From Halopenitus persicus (GTDB lineage: Archaea; Halobacteriota; Halobacteria; Halobacteriales; Haloferacaceae), in the NCBI RefSeq assembly GCF_002355635.1, contig NZ_AP017558.1, forward strand, positions 2,108,001 to 2,172,000: a DNA stretch of 64,000 bases. The letters are read 5' to 3'. The notes under the pieces are model-generated. The model made no database searches. It was not told the origin of the DNA and was given only the letters and a program-made list of their open reading frames with translations. Shown one piece after another: positions 41,165 through 50,821 of the stretch; the first letter of the stretch is position 1; each line of letters begins with the position of its first letter. A program made the position numbers and the translations under genes.

Positions 41165-42085
41165 ATGGCAACTCTCGAGATCAACAACCTCCACGCCGAA
41201 GTGGCCGAAGAGGGCGGAGAACACATCCTCCGTGGCGTCGACCTGGAGGTCGCCTCCGGGGAGATCCACGCGCTGATGGGGCCGAACGGCTCCGGCAAGT
41301 CGACGACCGCGAAGGTCATCGCCGGACATCCGGCCTACGAGGTCACCGACGGCGAGATCATCCTTCACCTCGACGAGGACGACGTCGACGACGTCGATGT
41401 CGAACTCGACGAGGAGGACTATCGGTGGAACCTCCTGGAGCTGGAGCCCAACGAGCGCGCCGCGCTCGGCATCTTCCTCGGATTCCAGTATCCGGCGGAG
41501 ATCGAGGGCGTCACCATGACGAACTTCCTCCGGCAGGCGCTCAACGCGAAACACGATGAGCGCGAGGAGCTCTTCGCGGGCGAGGACGAGGCCGACGCGG
41601 ACGGCGAGGACGAGGACGCGGGCTACGAGACCTCCCCGATGGAGGGGCCCGCGGACGACGGCGAGATCGGCGTCGCCGAGTTCCAGGAGCTGCTCACGGA
41701 GAAGATGGACCTGCTCGACATGGACGAGAAGTTCATGCAGCGGTACCTCAACGCCGGGTTCTCCGGCGGCGAGAAGAAGCAGAACGAGGTCCTGCAGGCC
41801 GCCCTGCTGGAGCCGGCGATCGCGGTCCTCGACGAGATCGACTCGGGGCTCGACATCGACCGCCTCCAGGACGTCTCCGAGGGGATCAACGCGCTTCGCG
41901 ACGAACAGGGAACCGGCATCCTCCAGATCACCCACTACCAGCGCATCCTCGACTACGTCGAGCCCGACCACGTGCACGTGATGCTCGACGGCAAGATCGC
42001 CAAAAGCGGCGGCGCCGAGCTGGCGACCGAGCTCGAGGACGAGGGGTACGACTGGGTCCGCGAGGAAGCCTACGAGGCGGCGTAA
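41165..42085 (+). CDS. sufC: Fe-S cluster assembly ATPase SufC
   Basis: A 306-aa ABC ATPase of the SufBCD scaffold for [Fe-S] assembly. Walker A is GPNGSGKSTT (39-48), the Q-loop is FLGFQYPAEIEGVTM, the signature is FSGGEKKQNE (about 198), and Walker B is AIAVLDEIDSGLDID. An acidic insertion (about 135-165, EDEADADGEDEDAGYETSP) and an acidic stretch after strand 3 make it longer than bacterial SufC (about 250 aa). It is the first gene of sufC-sufB-sufD. Confidence 0.96.
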   Translation: MATLEINNLHAEVAEEGGEHILRGVDLEVASGEIHALMGPNGSGKSTTAKVIAGHPAYEVTDGEIILHLDEDDVDDVDVELDEEDYRWNLLELEPNERAALGIFLGFQYPAEIEGVTMTNFLRQALNAKHDEREELFAGEDEADADGEDEDAGYETSPMEGPADDGEIGVAEFQELLTEKMDLLDMDEKFMQRYLNAGFSGGEKKQNEVLQAALLEPAIAVLDEIDSGLDIDRLQDVSEGINALRDEQGTGILQITHYQRILDYVEPDHVHVMLDGKIAKSGGAELATELEDEGYDWVREEAYEAA

Positions 42086-42137
42086 CGTCTCGTGATTACG
42101 CATACACCTATCCGACAGGAGACGTAACCAACACACA

Positions 42138-43562
42138 ATGAGTTCAGAAGACCTGCAAGACACCGACACCGAAGCCCGCTTCGAGTTCAAGAAGGAACAG
42201 AAGTCGGCCTTCCAGGCGGAGAAGGGGCTCACCGAGGAGACCATCCGCCTCATCTCGGAGGACAAGGACGAACCGGAGTGGATGCTCCAGCGGCGCCTTC
42301 GCGCGCTCGAGCAGTTCCACGAGATGCCGATGCCGACCGACTGGCCCGGACAGCCGGACCTCTCGGAGGTCGACGTCGACGAGATCATCCCGTACATCCG
42401 GCCGGACGTGGACGTCCGGGCCGGCGTGGACGACTGGACGGAGCTGCCCGACGACATCAAGGACACCTTCGACAAGCTCGGCATTCCGGAGGCCGAGAAG
42501 AACGCCCTCTCGGGCGTCGGCGCCCAGTACGAGTCCGAGGTCGTCTACCAGAACATGCGCGACCGATGGGAGGAGAAGGGCGTCATCTTCTGCAATATGG
42601 ACAAGGCCGTCCAGGAACACGAGGAGCTCGTCCGCGAGCACTTCATGACGAAGTGCGTCCCGCCGTCGGACAACAAGTTCGCCGCGCTCCACGGGGCGAT
42701 CTGGTCGGGCGGATCGTTCGTCTACGTGCCAGAGGACACGACCGTCGATATGCCCGTCCAGGCGTACTTCCGGATGAACTCCGAGGGGATGGGCCAGTTC
42801 GAGCACACGCTCATCATCGCCGAGGAGAGCTCCGAGGTCCACTACATCGAGGGCTGCTCGGCGCCGAAGTACTCGGCGTTCAACCTCCACTCCGGCGGCG
42901 TCGAGGTGTTCGTCGGCGAGGACGCCCACGTCCAGTACTCGACCGTGCAGAACTGGTCGAAGAACACCTACAACCTGAACACCAAACGCGCCATCGTCGA
43001 GGAGAACGGCCGGATGGAGTGGATCTCCGGATCGATGGGGTCGAAGGCGACGATGCTGTACCCGTCGACGATCCTGAAGGGCCGCGGCGCCTCCGACAAC
43101 CACATCACGATCGCCTTCGCGGGCGAGGGCCAGGACATCGACACCGGCGCGAAGGTCTACCACAACGCGCCGAACACCAAATCCACGATCGAGTCGAAGT
43201 CGATCTCCAAGGACGGCGGCCGGACGAACTACCGCGGGCTCGTCCACATCGCCGACGGAGCCGAGGGCTCCTCGACCGCCGTCGAGTGTGACGCGCTGAT
43301 GTTCGACAACGAGTCCACCTCCGACACGATGCCGTACATGGAGATCAACGAATCGACCGTCGACGTCGCCCACGAGGCGACCGTCGGGAAGATCGGCGAC
43401 GAGGACATCTTCTACCTCCAGTCGCGCGGTCTCGACGACGACGACGCCAAGCAGATGATCGTCTCGGGCTTCATCGAGCCGATCACGGAGGAGCTGCCCA
43501 TCGAGTACGCCGTCGAGCTGAACCGACTGGTGGAACTCGAGATGGAGGGTTCACTCGGATAA
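42138..43562 (+). CDS. sufB: Fe-S cluster assembly protein SufB
   Basis: A 474-aa scaffold subunit. The family core includes FVYVPEDTTVDMPVQAYFRMNSEGMGQFEHTLII, HYIEGCSAP (with the conserved Cys), and HEATVGKIGDEDIFYLQSRGL near the C-terminus. Clusters are assembled at the SufB-SufD interface with ATP hydrolysis by SufC. It is of normal length. It follows sufC by 52 bp and precedes sufD by 1 bp, an operon. The acidic N-terminus is a halophilic feature. Confidence 0.97.
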   Translation: MSSEDLQDTDTEARFEFKKEQKSAFQAEKGLTEETIRLISEDKDEPEWMLQRRLRALEQFHEMPMPTDWPGQPDLSEVDVDEIIPYIRPDVDVRAGVDDWTELPDDIKDTFDKLGIPEAEKNALSGVGAQYESEVVYQNMRDRWEEKGVIFCNMDKAVQEHEELVREHFMTKCVPPSDNKFAALHGAIWSGGSFVYVPEDTTVDMPVQAYFRMNSEGMGQFEHTLIIAEESSEVHYIEGCSAPKYSAFNLHSGGVEVFVGEDAHVQYSTVQNWSKNTYNLNTKRAIVEENGRMEWISGSMGSKATMLYPSTILKGRGASDNHITIAFAGEGQDIDTGAKVYHNAPNTKSTIESKSISKDGGRTNYRGLVHIADGAEGSSTAVECDALMFDNESTSDTMPYMEINESTVDVAHEATVGKIGDEDIFYLQSRGLDDDDAKQMIVSGFIEPITEELPIEYAVELNRLVELEMEGSLG

Positions 43563-43563
43563 C

Positions 43564-44793
43564 ATGAGCACGCAGGTACTCGACAGCCTCTCGGAGGACA
43601 CGGTCAGACGCATCGCCGAGGAACGTGACGAGCCCGACTGGCTCCTCGAAACGCGGTTGGACGCGCTCGAGGCGCTCGATGAGCTCGATCTGCCGGACGT
43701 CATTCAGACGCCCGGCCGCCGCTGGACGAACCTCGAGGCGCTCGATTTCGAATCGTTGGTCGATCCGCTCGATCAGGCCGACGTCACCGAGCGCGACGGC
43801 GAGGACGACGTCGTCGTCCTCCCCTTCACGGAGGCGTTCGCGGAGTACGGCGACGTCATCGAGGCGAACTTCGGGTCCGTCCTGGATCCACAGGAGAACT
43901 ATCTCACCGCGCTCTCGGTCGCGCTGTTCACGACCGGGACGTTCGTCTACGTCCCCGCCGGCGTCGACGCCGAGGACGTGACGATCCGGGCGGAGATGAA
44001 CTCCCGGTCGCTGTTCAGTCAGACGCTCGTCGTCACCGAGGAATCCTCGTCGGTCACGATCCTCGAGGGGATCGAATCCGGTACGGACGCCGCGGCGGAC
44101 GCGAGTCCGGCCGACGCCGACCGGTACTTCTCGAACCTGGTCGAGGTCGTCGCCGGCGAGAACGCCTACGTCCAGTACGGCTCGCTGCAGAACCTGGCGG
44201 CGGACACCTACACGTACACGCTCAAGCGCGGCGCGACGGACACCTACTCGACTATCAACTGGATCGAAGGGAATCTCGGGTCCGCGCTCACCCGGTCGGA
44301 CGTCGAGACGGAGCTCGACGGCGACGATTCGGAGACCCAGATCGTCGGCGCCTTCTTCGGGCACGGCGACCAGCACCTCGATCTCAACGCGCGCGTCTGG
44401 CACAACGCCGAGAACACGACCGCCGACCTCGTCACGCGCGGCGTGCTCGACGAGGAGGCCCGGTCGGTCTACGAGGGCGTCCAGGACGTCGGCCGCGAGG
44501 CCTGGAACACCTCCTCCTACCAGCGGGAGAACACGCTGATGCTGTCGGACGACGCCGAGGCGGACGCGTCCCCGAAGCTCATCATCCACAACCACGACAC
44601 CGAGGCGTCCCACTCGGCGACCGTGGGACAGGTGGATGCCGAGGAGCTGTTCTACATGGAGAGCCGCTCCATCGACGAGGAGACCGCGCGGAACATGCTC
44701 GTCGAGGGCTTCTTCGTGCCCGTCTTCGAGGAGATCCGCGTCGACGAGTTCCGCGACGACCTCGAGGACCTCGTGCAGGCGCGGCTGCGGTAG
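43564..44793 (+). CDS. sufD: Fe-S cluster assembly protein SufD
   Basis: A 409-aa SufD paralogue of SufB. The beta-helix core includes GTFVYVPAGVDAEDVTIRAEMN, the C-terminal block HSATVGQVDAEELFYMESRSI, and the conserved His in this block. An acidic loop (ESGTDAAADASPADADRYFS) interrupts the core. It partners SufB and SufC, and its start is 1 bp after the sufB stop. Confidence 0.96.
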   Translation: MSTQVLDSLSEDTVRRIAEERDEPDWLLETRLDALEALDELDLPDVIQTPGRRWTNLEALDFESLVDPLDQADVTERDGEDDVVVLPFTEAFAEYGDVIEANFGSVLDPQENYLTALSVALFTTGTFVYVPAGVDAEDVTIRAEMNSRSLFSQTLVVTEESSSVTILEGIESGTDAAADASPADADRYFSNLVEVVAGENAYVQYGSLQNLAADTYTYTLKRGATDTYSTINWIEGNLGSALTRSDVETELDGDDSETQIVGAFFGHGDQHLDLNARVWHNAENTTADLVTRGVLDEEARSVYEGVQDVGREAWNTSSYQRENTLMLSDDAEADASPKLIIHNHDTEASHSATVGQVDAEELFYMESRSIDEETARNMLVEGFFVPVFEEIRVDEFRDDLEDLVQARLR

Positions 44794-44942
44794 GCGCGGC
44801 TCGGACCCCCCGGTTCGGAACGCACCGCGTCGCTGGCCCGCCGCTTCGGTTGGGGATTCGGCCCGGTTCGAGGGGAACTTCTTAAGTCGGTCACCACCTG
44901 AGAGACGTGTATGCGACCGGTATCGCCGATCGGGGGTGTTCG

Positions 44943-45428
44943 ATGAGCGTCGGAAACCGGATCACCTCCGACGATCAGCTCGCGCGCCTCCTCCAGATCG
45001 GAATCGTTCTCGAGGAGGTCGTCGAAGCGCGCGCGTACCACCACTACTCGAGCCTGGACGCGGAGCTCGACGCGGAGGTCGAGGACCTGCTGGAACACGC
45101 CGCCGAGGAGTCGGCCGACCACCGGCGACGACTCGAGGACCTCATCGAGGACCTCGGCGTCGAGAGCGTTCCCTTCGACGAGATCGAGGGGTTGGTCGAG
45201 GCCCGCTACGGGCGGACCCAGCCCGACGACTTCGACGGCGTGCTCTACGACGCGCTCTGTAACGAGGAGACGGCCTACAAGTTCTACGACGACCTCATCG
45301 AGGCGATCGAAGCCTCGGACGCCGAGTTCTCGGTCGACCGCGAGGAACTGATCGCGACGCTGTCGGCGATCCGCGAGGAGGAGGCCGAGGGCGTCGAGGA
45401 GGTCACGGCGATCATGGAGGAACGATGA
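44943..45428 (+). CDS. Ferritin-like/rubrerythrin-type helical protein
   Basis: A 161-aa, nearly all-helical protein. The helices LLQIGIVLEEVVEARAYHHY, LLEHAAEESADHRRRLEDLIEDL and DALCNEETAYKFYDDLIEAIEAS carry Glu/His positions resembling a ferritin-like diiron bundle, but the exact ExxH pairs are not clear. Location between sufD and a DtxR-family regulator suggests iron handling. The ATG at 44943 is chosen. A GTG at 44907 would also be open, and a TATA-like TTCTTAAG (44879-44886) would make that one leaderless. Confidence 0.7.
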   Translation: MSVGNRITSDDQLARLLQIGIVLEEVVEARAYHHYSSLDAELDAEVEDLLEHAAEESADHRRRLEDLIEDLGVESVPFDEIEGLVEARYGRTQPDDFDGVLYDALCNEETAYKFYDDLIEAIEASDAEFSVDREELIATLSAIREEEAEGVEEVTAIMEER

Positions 45429-45486
45429 GGGAGACGAGAGCCCACACCGACGACCGACCGACCGCGACGATCCAGGAGGGTCAGCC

Positions 45487-45918
45487 GTGAACACCGCCGA
45501 CCAGTATCTCAAGACGATCTACCTGATCCAGAACCAGGAGGACGGGCCGGCCTCGACGGGGTCGATCGCCGACGCCCTCGACGTGAGTCCCGCCAGCGCG
45601 AACGAGATGATCGGCAAGCTCGAGGAGCGCGGTCTGGCGGACCACGAGAAGTACAAGGGCGTGAAGCTCTCCGAGGAGGGGATCGTCCGCGCCCGGGACG
45701 CGCTCCAGACCTACTGCATCATCGAGCGCTTCCTCGCGAACGTGCTCGGGGTCGAGGAGTTCCGCGCCGAGGCGCGCCAGCTGGAGGCCGTGATCGACGA
45801 TACCGTCGCGGATCGGCTCGATACGATCATCGACCGGGAGCCCGAGTGTCCGGACTGCTTCGACGCGGAGGCGGACGCCTGTGCCTGCCTCGAGGCGGCC
45901 TTCGAGGGCGCGGACTGA
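45487..45918 (+). CDS. sirR: DtxR/SirR-family metal-dependent transcriptional regulator
   Basis: A 143-aa protein. The winged helix DQYLKTIYLIQNQEDGPASTGSIADALDVSPASANEMIGKLEERGLADHEKYKGVKLSEEG is the DtxR/IdeR DNA-binding domain. The dimerisation helix follows, and the C-terminus has a Cys-rich metal-binding segment (CPDCFDAEADACACLEAA). Family members repress or activate iron and manganese genes when metal is bound. It starts with GTG after a good Shine-Dalgarno (AGGAGGG), 58 bp after the ferritin-like gene, and is probably the regulator of the iron cluster. Confidence 0.88.
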   Translation: MNTADQYLKTIYLIQNQEDGPASTGSIADALDVSPASANEMIGKLEERGLADHEKYKGVKLSEEGIVRARDALQTYCIIERFLANVLGVEEFRAEARQLEAVIDDTVADRLDTIIDREPECPDCFDAEADACACLEAAFEGAD

Positions 45919-45946
45919 GGCGACCGGCCGCGATCGATCTTCCCAC

Positions 45947-45956
45947 CTATTTAACG
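45947..45956 (+). promoter_or_regulatory. TATA box of the PD-(D/E)XK endonuclease gene
   Basis: CTATTTAACG, centred 28 nt before the ATG at 45980. It gives the accessory gene its own leaderless promoter. Confidence 0.55.
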
Positions 45957-45979
45957 CCTACACCGAGCTACGTTCGTGT

Positions 45980-46387
45980 ATGGCTGAGGCCAGAGGCGCC
46001 AGTTCGAACCGAGCTGGAGAAGTCGCAGAGAACATCGTGAGTACGAAACTCCTCCGTCTCGGATACAACGTCGCAGAGCCACGGATCCCCTGCCCGTATG
46101 ACGTGATCGCCGATTTGGATGACCAGCTCGTGAAGGTGCAAGTAAAACGGGGATTTGATGATTCAAGCCGGGACGAGACTCTTCGTGTTAATCTGCTTGG
46201 CTCGATTCATAAAGGCGGTACGGAGTACAAAAGCGTCAAATATCAGCCGGACGAAGTCGACTCGTTCGCAATATACGATCCCATACAGGACGAAGTATAC
46301 TGGCTTTGGTTCGACGAGGCGCCGTCCACGGAACTCCGGCGAAAATATACATCGTTAAGGCGTCATAGGATCGAACAAAAATTGTAG
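45980..46387 (+). CDS. PD-(D/E)XK endonuclease, group I intron-associated type
   Basis: A 135-aa protein resembling the group I intron-associated PD-(D/E)XK endonuclease family. RAGEVAENIVSTKLLRLGYNVAEP is followed by the catalytic strand pair PYDVIADLDDQLVKVQVKRG (Asp and the QxK/ExK motif). The second half of the gene is clearly more AT-rich than its neighbours (codons such as AAA, TAT, ATA, TTA), a sign of acquisition. The stop is 6 bp before tRNA-Gln. No group I intron is visible near it. It could be a restriction-like or mobile nuclease of unknown target. Confidence 0.82.
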   Translation: MAEARGASSNRAGEVAENIVSTKLLRLGYNVAEPRIPCPYDVIADLDDQLVKVQVKRGFDDSSRDETLRVNLLGSIHKGGTEYKSVKYQPDEVDSFAIYDPIQDEVYWLWFDEAPSTELRRKYTSLRRHRIEQKL

Positions 46388-46393
46388 TCTCAT

Positions 46394-46467
46394 AGTCCCG
46401 TGGTGTAGCTGGCCAATCATATGGGCCTTTGGAGCCCATGACGGCGGTTCGAATCCGCCCGGGACTA
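46394..46467 (+). tRNA. tRNA-Gln (anticodon TTG)
   Basis: Acceptor stem AGTCCCG/CGGGACT with discriminator A. Anticodon arm TGGGC-CTTTGGA-GCCCA puts TTG at 34-36, reading CAA (Gln). T arm GGCGG-TTCGAAT-CCGCC is complete. There is no intron and CCA is not encoded. It is flanked by the endonuclease gene (6 bp upstream) and accessory DNA, as is common for integration sites. Confidence 0.95.
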
Positions 46468-46577
46468 TCCCATCCTCTATTTGTAGTCCAGACCCACAGC
46501 GATCAGCCACGCGCACCCGACTCGCATCGTCCGGTATGGACGGACGGCGCTCACGCAGCCACACGCGAAGCGAGTAC

Positions 46578-46802
46578 TCACGGCCACGGATGTGCGACGT
46601 AGTTCCATCCTGTGCCGTCGGTCAACCGCGTGCGGATCAGATTCCGCTCCACGGCATTCGCGACCGTGGGCGTCACGAGCGGAATCTCGTCATCTTCGGT
46701 CGGATTATGGGCATCGATTACATCCTCAAGGAATTCCCAGCCCTCCGATCGCGCCGCCTCGTCGAGGGCGTCACTGATGCGCTCGTGGTACGGCCAGAAC
46801 AC
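46578..46802 (-). CDS. Hypothetical protein, possible 5'-truncated remnant
   Basis: A 74-aa frame (MFWPYHERISDALDEAARSEGWEF, then IPLVTPTVANAVERNLIRTRLTDGTGWNYVAHPWP) with protein-like, acidic composition. The only starts are GTG. The frame stays open upstream with similarly protein-like codons (SGNQSGDTYRD) to a TAG near 46890 but without an ATG, so it may be the 3' part of a gene whose 5' end was lost. No family is recognised. It lies between tRNA-Gln and the toxin-antitoxin pair, opposite in strand. Confidence 0.45.
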   Translation of the reverse strand: MFWPYHERISDALDEAARSEGWEFLEDVIDAHNPTEDDEIPLVTPTVANAVERNLIRTRLTDGTGWNYVAHPWP

Positions 46803-46869
46803 GTCCCGATACGTATCGCCACTTTGGTTCCCCGAGCACCGATTTGCGGTGCGGCGTGACGACGCCTAC

Positions 46870-46910
46870 CGTTACATCTATTGTGCATCGTAACGTACTG
46901 GATCGTAACG
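46870..46910. promoter_or_regulatory. Three CGTTAC/GTAACG half-sites before the toxin-antitoxin operon
   Basis: CGTTAC (46870-46875) is inverted relative to GTAACG (46890-46895). A second GTAACG (46905-46910), within the direct repeat ATCGTAACG, abuts the antitoxin ATG. The set looks like an autoregulatory operator bound by the antitoxin. Confidence 0.45.
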
Positions 46911-47204
46911 ATGAAGACGGTCACCACGCGCATCCCGAAAGACGACGAGGAGGCACTCGCCGAACTGGAAGCGGAGATGAGTGCCGATCGCTCGGAAGTG
47001 CTTCGTCGCCTCATCCGACAGGGCCTGGATGACTGGCGCACGGAACGGGCACTCGACCAGCTTCGAGACCATACCATTACGCTCCGAAAAGCAGCCGAAC
47101 TGGCGGACGTCTCCTACGTCGAGATACTGACGCTCGCCGCCGAAGAGGGCATCGACGTCGGGTACACGACCGACGACCTCGAACGCGACCTCGACCGCAT
47201 CTAA
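46911..47204 (+). CDS. UPF0175 family antitoxin-like protein
   Basis: A 97-aa protein. The N-terminal ribbon-helix-helix-like part is MKTVTTRIPKDDEEALAELEAEMSADRSEVLRRLIRQGLDDW. The C-terminal UPF0175 part is TLRKAAELADVSYVEILTLAAEEGIDVGYTTDDLERDL. Such proteins act as DNA-binding antitoxins paired with PIN-like toxins. The stop overlaps the next ATG by one base (TAATG), so the two are coupled. Operator-like repeats abut its start. Confidence 0.85.
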   Translation: MKTVTTRIPKDDEEALAELEAEMSADRSEVLRRLIRQGLDDWRTERALDQLRDHTITLRKAAELADVSYVEILTLAAEEGIDVGYTTDDLERDLDRI

Positions 47205-47692
47205 TGGTCGTCGTAGGCTCGTCCGCGCTGATTCCGCTCGCGTGGGTCAGTCGACTCGACCTCGTCTCGACTACGTTCGACGAGATTCGAACGACCGAGG
47301 ACGTCCGCGAGGAAGTCCTCACCGAGGGCAAGCGCGGCACGGCGACCCTCGACGAGTTTCTGGCGGACGTGACCGTTCACGACACGCCGATCCGGGCCGC
47401 TGAGGTGGCGTCGATGGAGGGGATCGCGGTGGCCGACGCGTCCGTGATCCTGCTGGCGGACGACGACGAGGAAGTTCTCCTCGCCAACGACAAAGGGTTG
47501 ATCGAGGTCGCCCGGAGCCACGGGGTTGAGTGCTGGTGGGTGACGACGCTGTTGCTCAGTTGTACCAAAGGTGGGGTGGTGACAGCGGATGAGGCGGTCG
47601 ATCTCCTCTACGACCTCGTGGACGAGGGGATGAACCTCCACCCGCAGGTCTACGCGCAGGTGCAGAAGAAACTCCGAGAACTCGGGGACTGA
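47204..47692 (+). CDS. PIN-like (DUF3368-type) toxin, first catalytic Asp replaced
   Basis: A 162-aa PIN-domain-like protein: MVVVGSSALIPLAWVSRLDL, then VREEVLTEGKRGT, GIAVADASVILLADDD and VLLANDKGLIEVARSHGVECWWVTTLLL. Family members normally start V-x-D-[ST]-[SN], the Asp being the first metal ligand. Here the codon is GGC (Gly5). The later acidic residues (ADAS, ANDKGL) remain. It is therefore probably an inactivated or altered RNase toxin. It is coupled to the UPF0175 antitoxin and ends 64 bp before the convergent acs gene. Confidence 0.83.
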   Translation: MVVVGSSALIPLAWVSRLDLVSTTFDEIRTTEDVREEVLTEGKRGTATLDEFLADVTVHDTPIRAAEVASMEGIAVADASVILLADDDEEVLLANDKGLIEVARSHGVECWWVTTLLLSCTKGGVVTADEAVDLLYDLVDEGMNLHPQVYAQVQKKLRELGD

Positions 47693-47756
47693 TTCGGAGC
47701 ACTCGACAGCCGGAGTGACGCACTCAACAGATTGCAAGCGGTACCCCGCTACCGCC

Positions 47757-49757
<2,001 letters not shown>

Positions 49758-49782
49758 ACGTGTCGATGATTCGCACCATCCG

Positions 49783-49792
49783 CTATAAACGT
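49783..49792 (-). promoter_or_regulatory. TATA box of acs
   Basis: GTTTATAGCG on the minus strand, centred about 30 nt before the ATG at 49757. Confidence 0.55.
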
Positions 49793-49879
49793 GTGGTACT
49801 TCCGCTCGTGGCTTCGGTTGGCATATACGAAAATCGTTTATGGAGTCGGCCCGAACCGATCTCGTTTCGGCGGCCGTTC

Positions 49880-50527
49880 TCAGCCGAAGTTTTCGACCTT
49901 CGCGCCGTCGACCCCCGATCCGGTCGCCTCGAGGGCTGCCTCGACGTCCTCGATGAACGAGGCGAACCCGTACACGAATACCTGTTCATCTGGATCGGCC
50001 GTGACGACGTCGGTCACCGCGTCGGCGAGGTCGGCGGTACCGTTCTCGAGGAGTCGAACCGTCGCGCCGCGATCCTCGAGATCGGCGAGCCGCTCCCGGT
50101 GTGCGGGCGCGTCGTCCCGGTAGACGATCGCCGCCTCGTTGCCGTCGGCGAGCGCTCGCTCGCCGATCCCGACCGCGGGGCCGATGCCGGGGCCGCCGGC
50201 AAGCACCACGACGCGACGCTCGCCCTCGTAGTGGTCGCTCCCGAAGGGTCCGCTCATCTGGAGCTCGTCGCCGGGCTCGAGCGAGGCGAGGTACGCGGAG
50301 AACGGTCCGCCCTCCTCGTGGTCGATCTCGATCGTCGTCTCGAAGGTCCCCTCGACGTCCGGCGAGGAGAGCGTGTAGAACCGCGAGTACTCCTCGCCGT
50401 CGACGGTTCCGGTGAGCTTGATGAACTGTCCGGGCTCGGCCTCGAACCCGTCGGGCGATTCGAACTCGACCGCGATCGTGTCCGTGCCGACCTCGTCGAT
50501 CGACGCGATGACTACGGCTGCGTCCAT
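49880..50527 (-). CDS. FAD/NAD(P)-binding ferredoxin-reductase-type oxidoreductase
   Basis: A 215-aa flavin reductase fold. The FAD-binding beta barrel has GQFIKLTG and the flavin motif SRFYTLSSPD (RxYS/T). The NAD(P) domain has VVVLAGGPGIGPAVGIGERAL and ends with VFVYGFASFIEDVEAAL. No [2Fe-2S] domain is present. The electron partner is unknown. The start is the ATG at 50527 (MDAAVVIASIDEVGTDTI). A weak TATA-like GGTTTGTGTC is about 30 nt upstream. Upstream frames do not extend the family match. Confidence 0.88.
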   Translation of the reverse strand: MDAAVVIASIDEVGTDTIAVEFESPDGFEAEPGQFIKLTGTVDGEEYSRFYTLSSPDVEGTFETTIEIDHEEGGPFSAYLASLEPGDELQMSGPFGSDHYEGERRVVVLAGGPGIGPAVGIGERALADGNEAAIVYRDDAPAHRERLADLEDRGATVRLLENGTADLADAVTDVVTADPDEQVFVYGFASFIEDVEAALEATGSGVDGAKVENFG

Positions 50528-50821
50528 ACGTCCGGTTGCGCGTTGAGACACAAACCAGTTCCCGTCCCGGTCGACGCTGCGGGAACCGATGACGATGGAA
50601 CCGGCAACGCGTTCGATGATTCGACAGTCGTCGAATTCCCGGGGTCGCAAAACTCGCCGATCCGATAGCGTCGGTTGACGTTTGGATATATATGAGTCTA
50701 AATACGGGTGGAAAATATTTGTTTGTGCTCTCATTTAGTATAATATGGTCGTTCGTACACCTTCACGCCGGGTCGCCTTTCAGAAGCCTTTTGATTGCTG
50801 CAAGAGAAGGACCGAAATAGT
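50528..50821. other. 294-bp divergent spacer with several AT-rich elements
   Basis: This interval between the flavin reductase and korA holds TATA-like runs GGATATATATGAG (50683-50695), AAAATATTTG (50714-50723) and TAGTATAATATGG (50734-50746), plus CCTTTTGATT at the position expected for korA. No convincing gene lies here. A small RNA or leader transcript is possible. Confidence 0.4.
50787..50796 (+). promoter_or_regulatory. TATA-like box of korAB
   Basis: CCTTTTGATT, centred about 30 nt before the korA ATG at 50822. Confidence 0.4.

Noticed and set aside
46394-46467. Intron or CCA in tRNA-Gln
   Set aside because: The anticodon arm closes with a normal 7-nt loop, and the 3' end is the discriminator A followed by TCC.
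45980-46580. A group I intron next to the PD-(D/E)XK gene
   Set aside because: No interrupted gene or intron core is visible, and the tRNA is intact. Only the protein family suggests intron association.
46536-46859. Plus-strand frame opposite the hypothetical protein near tRNA-Gln
   Set aside because: Composition is basic and Cys-rich, unlike local genes, with no start signal. The minus frame is more protein-like.
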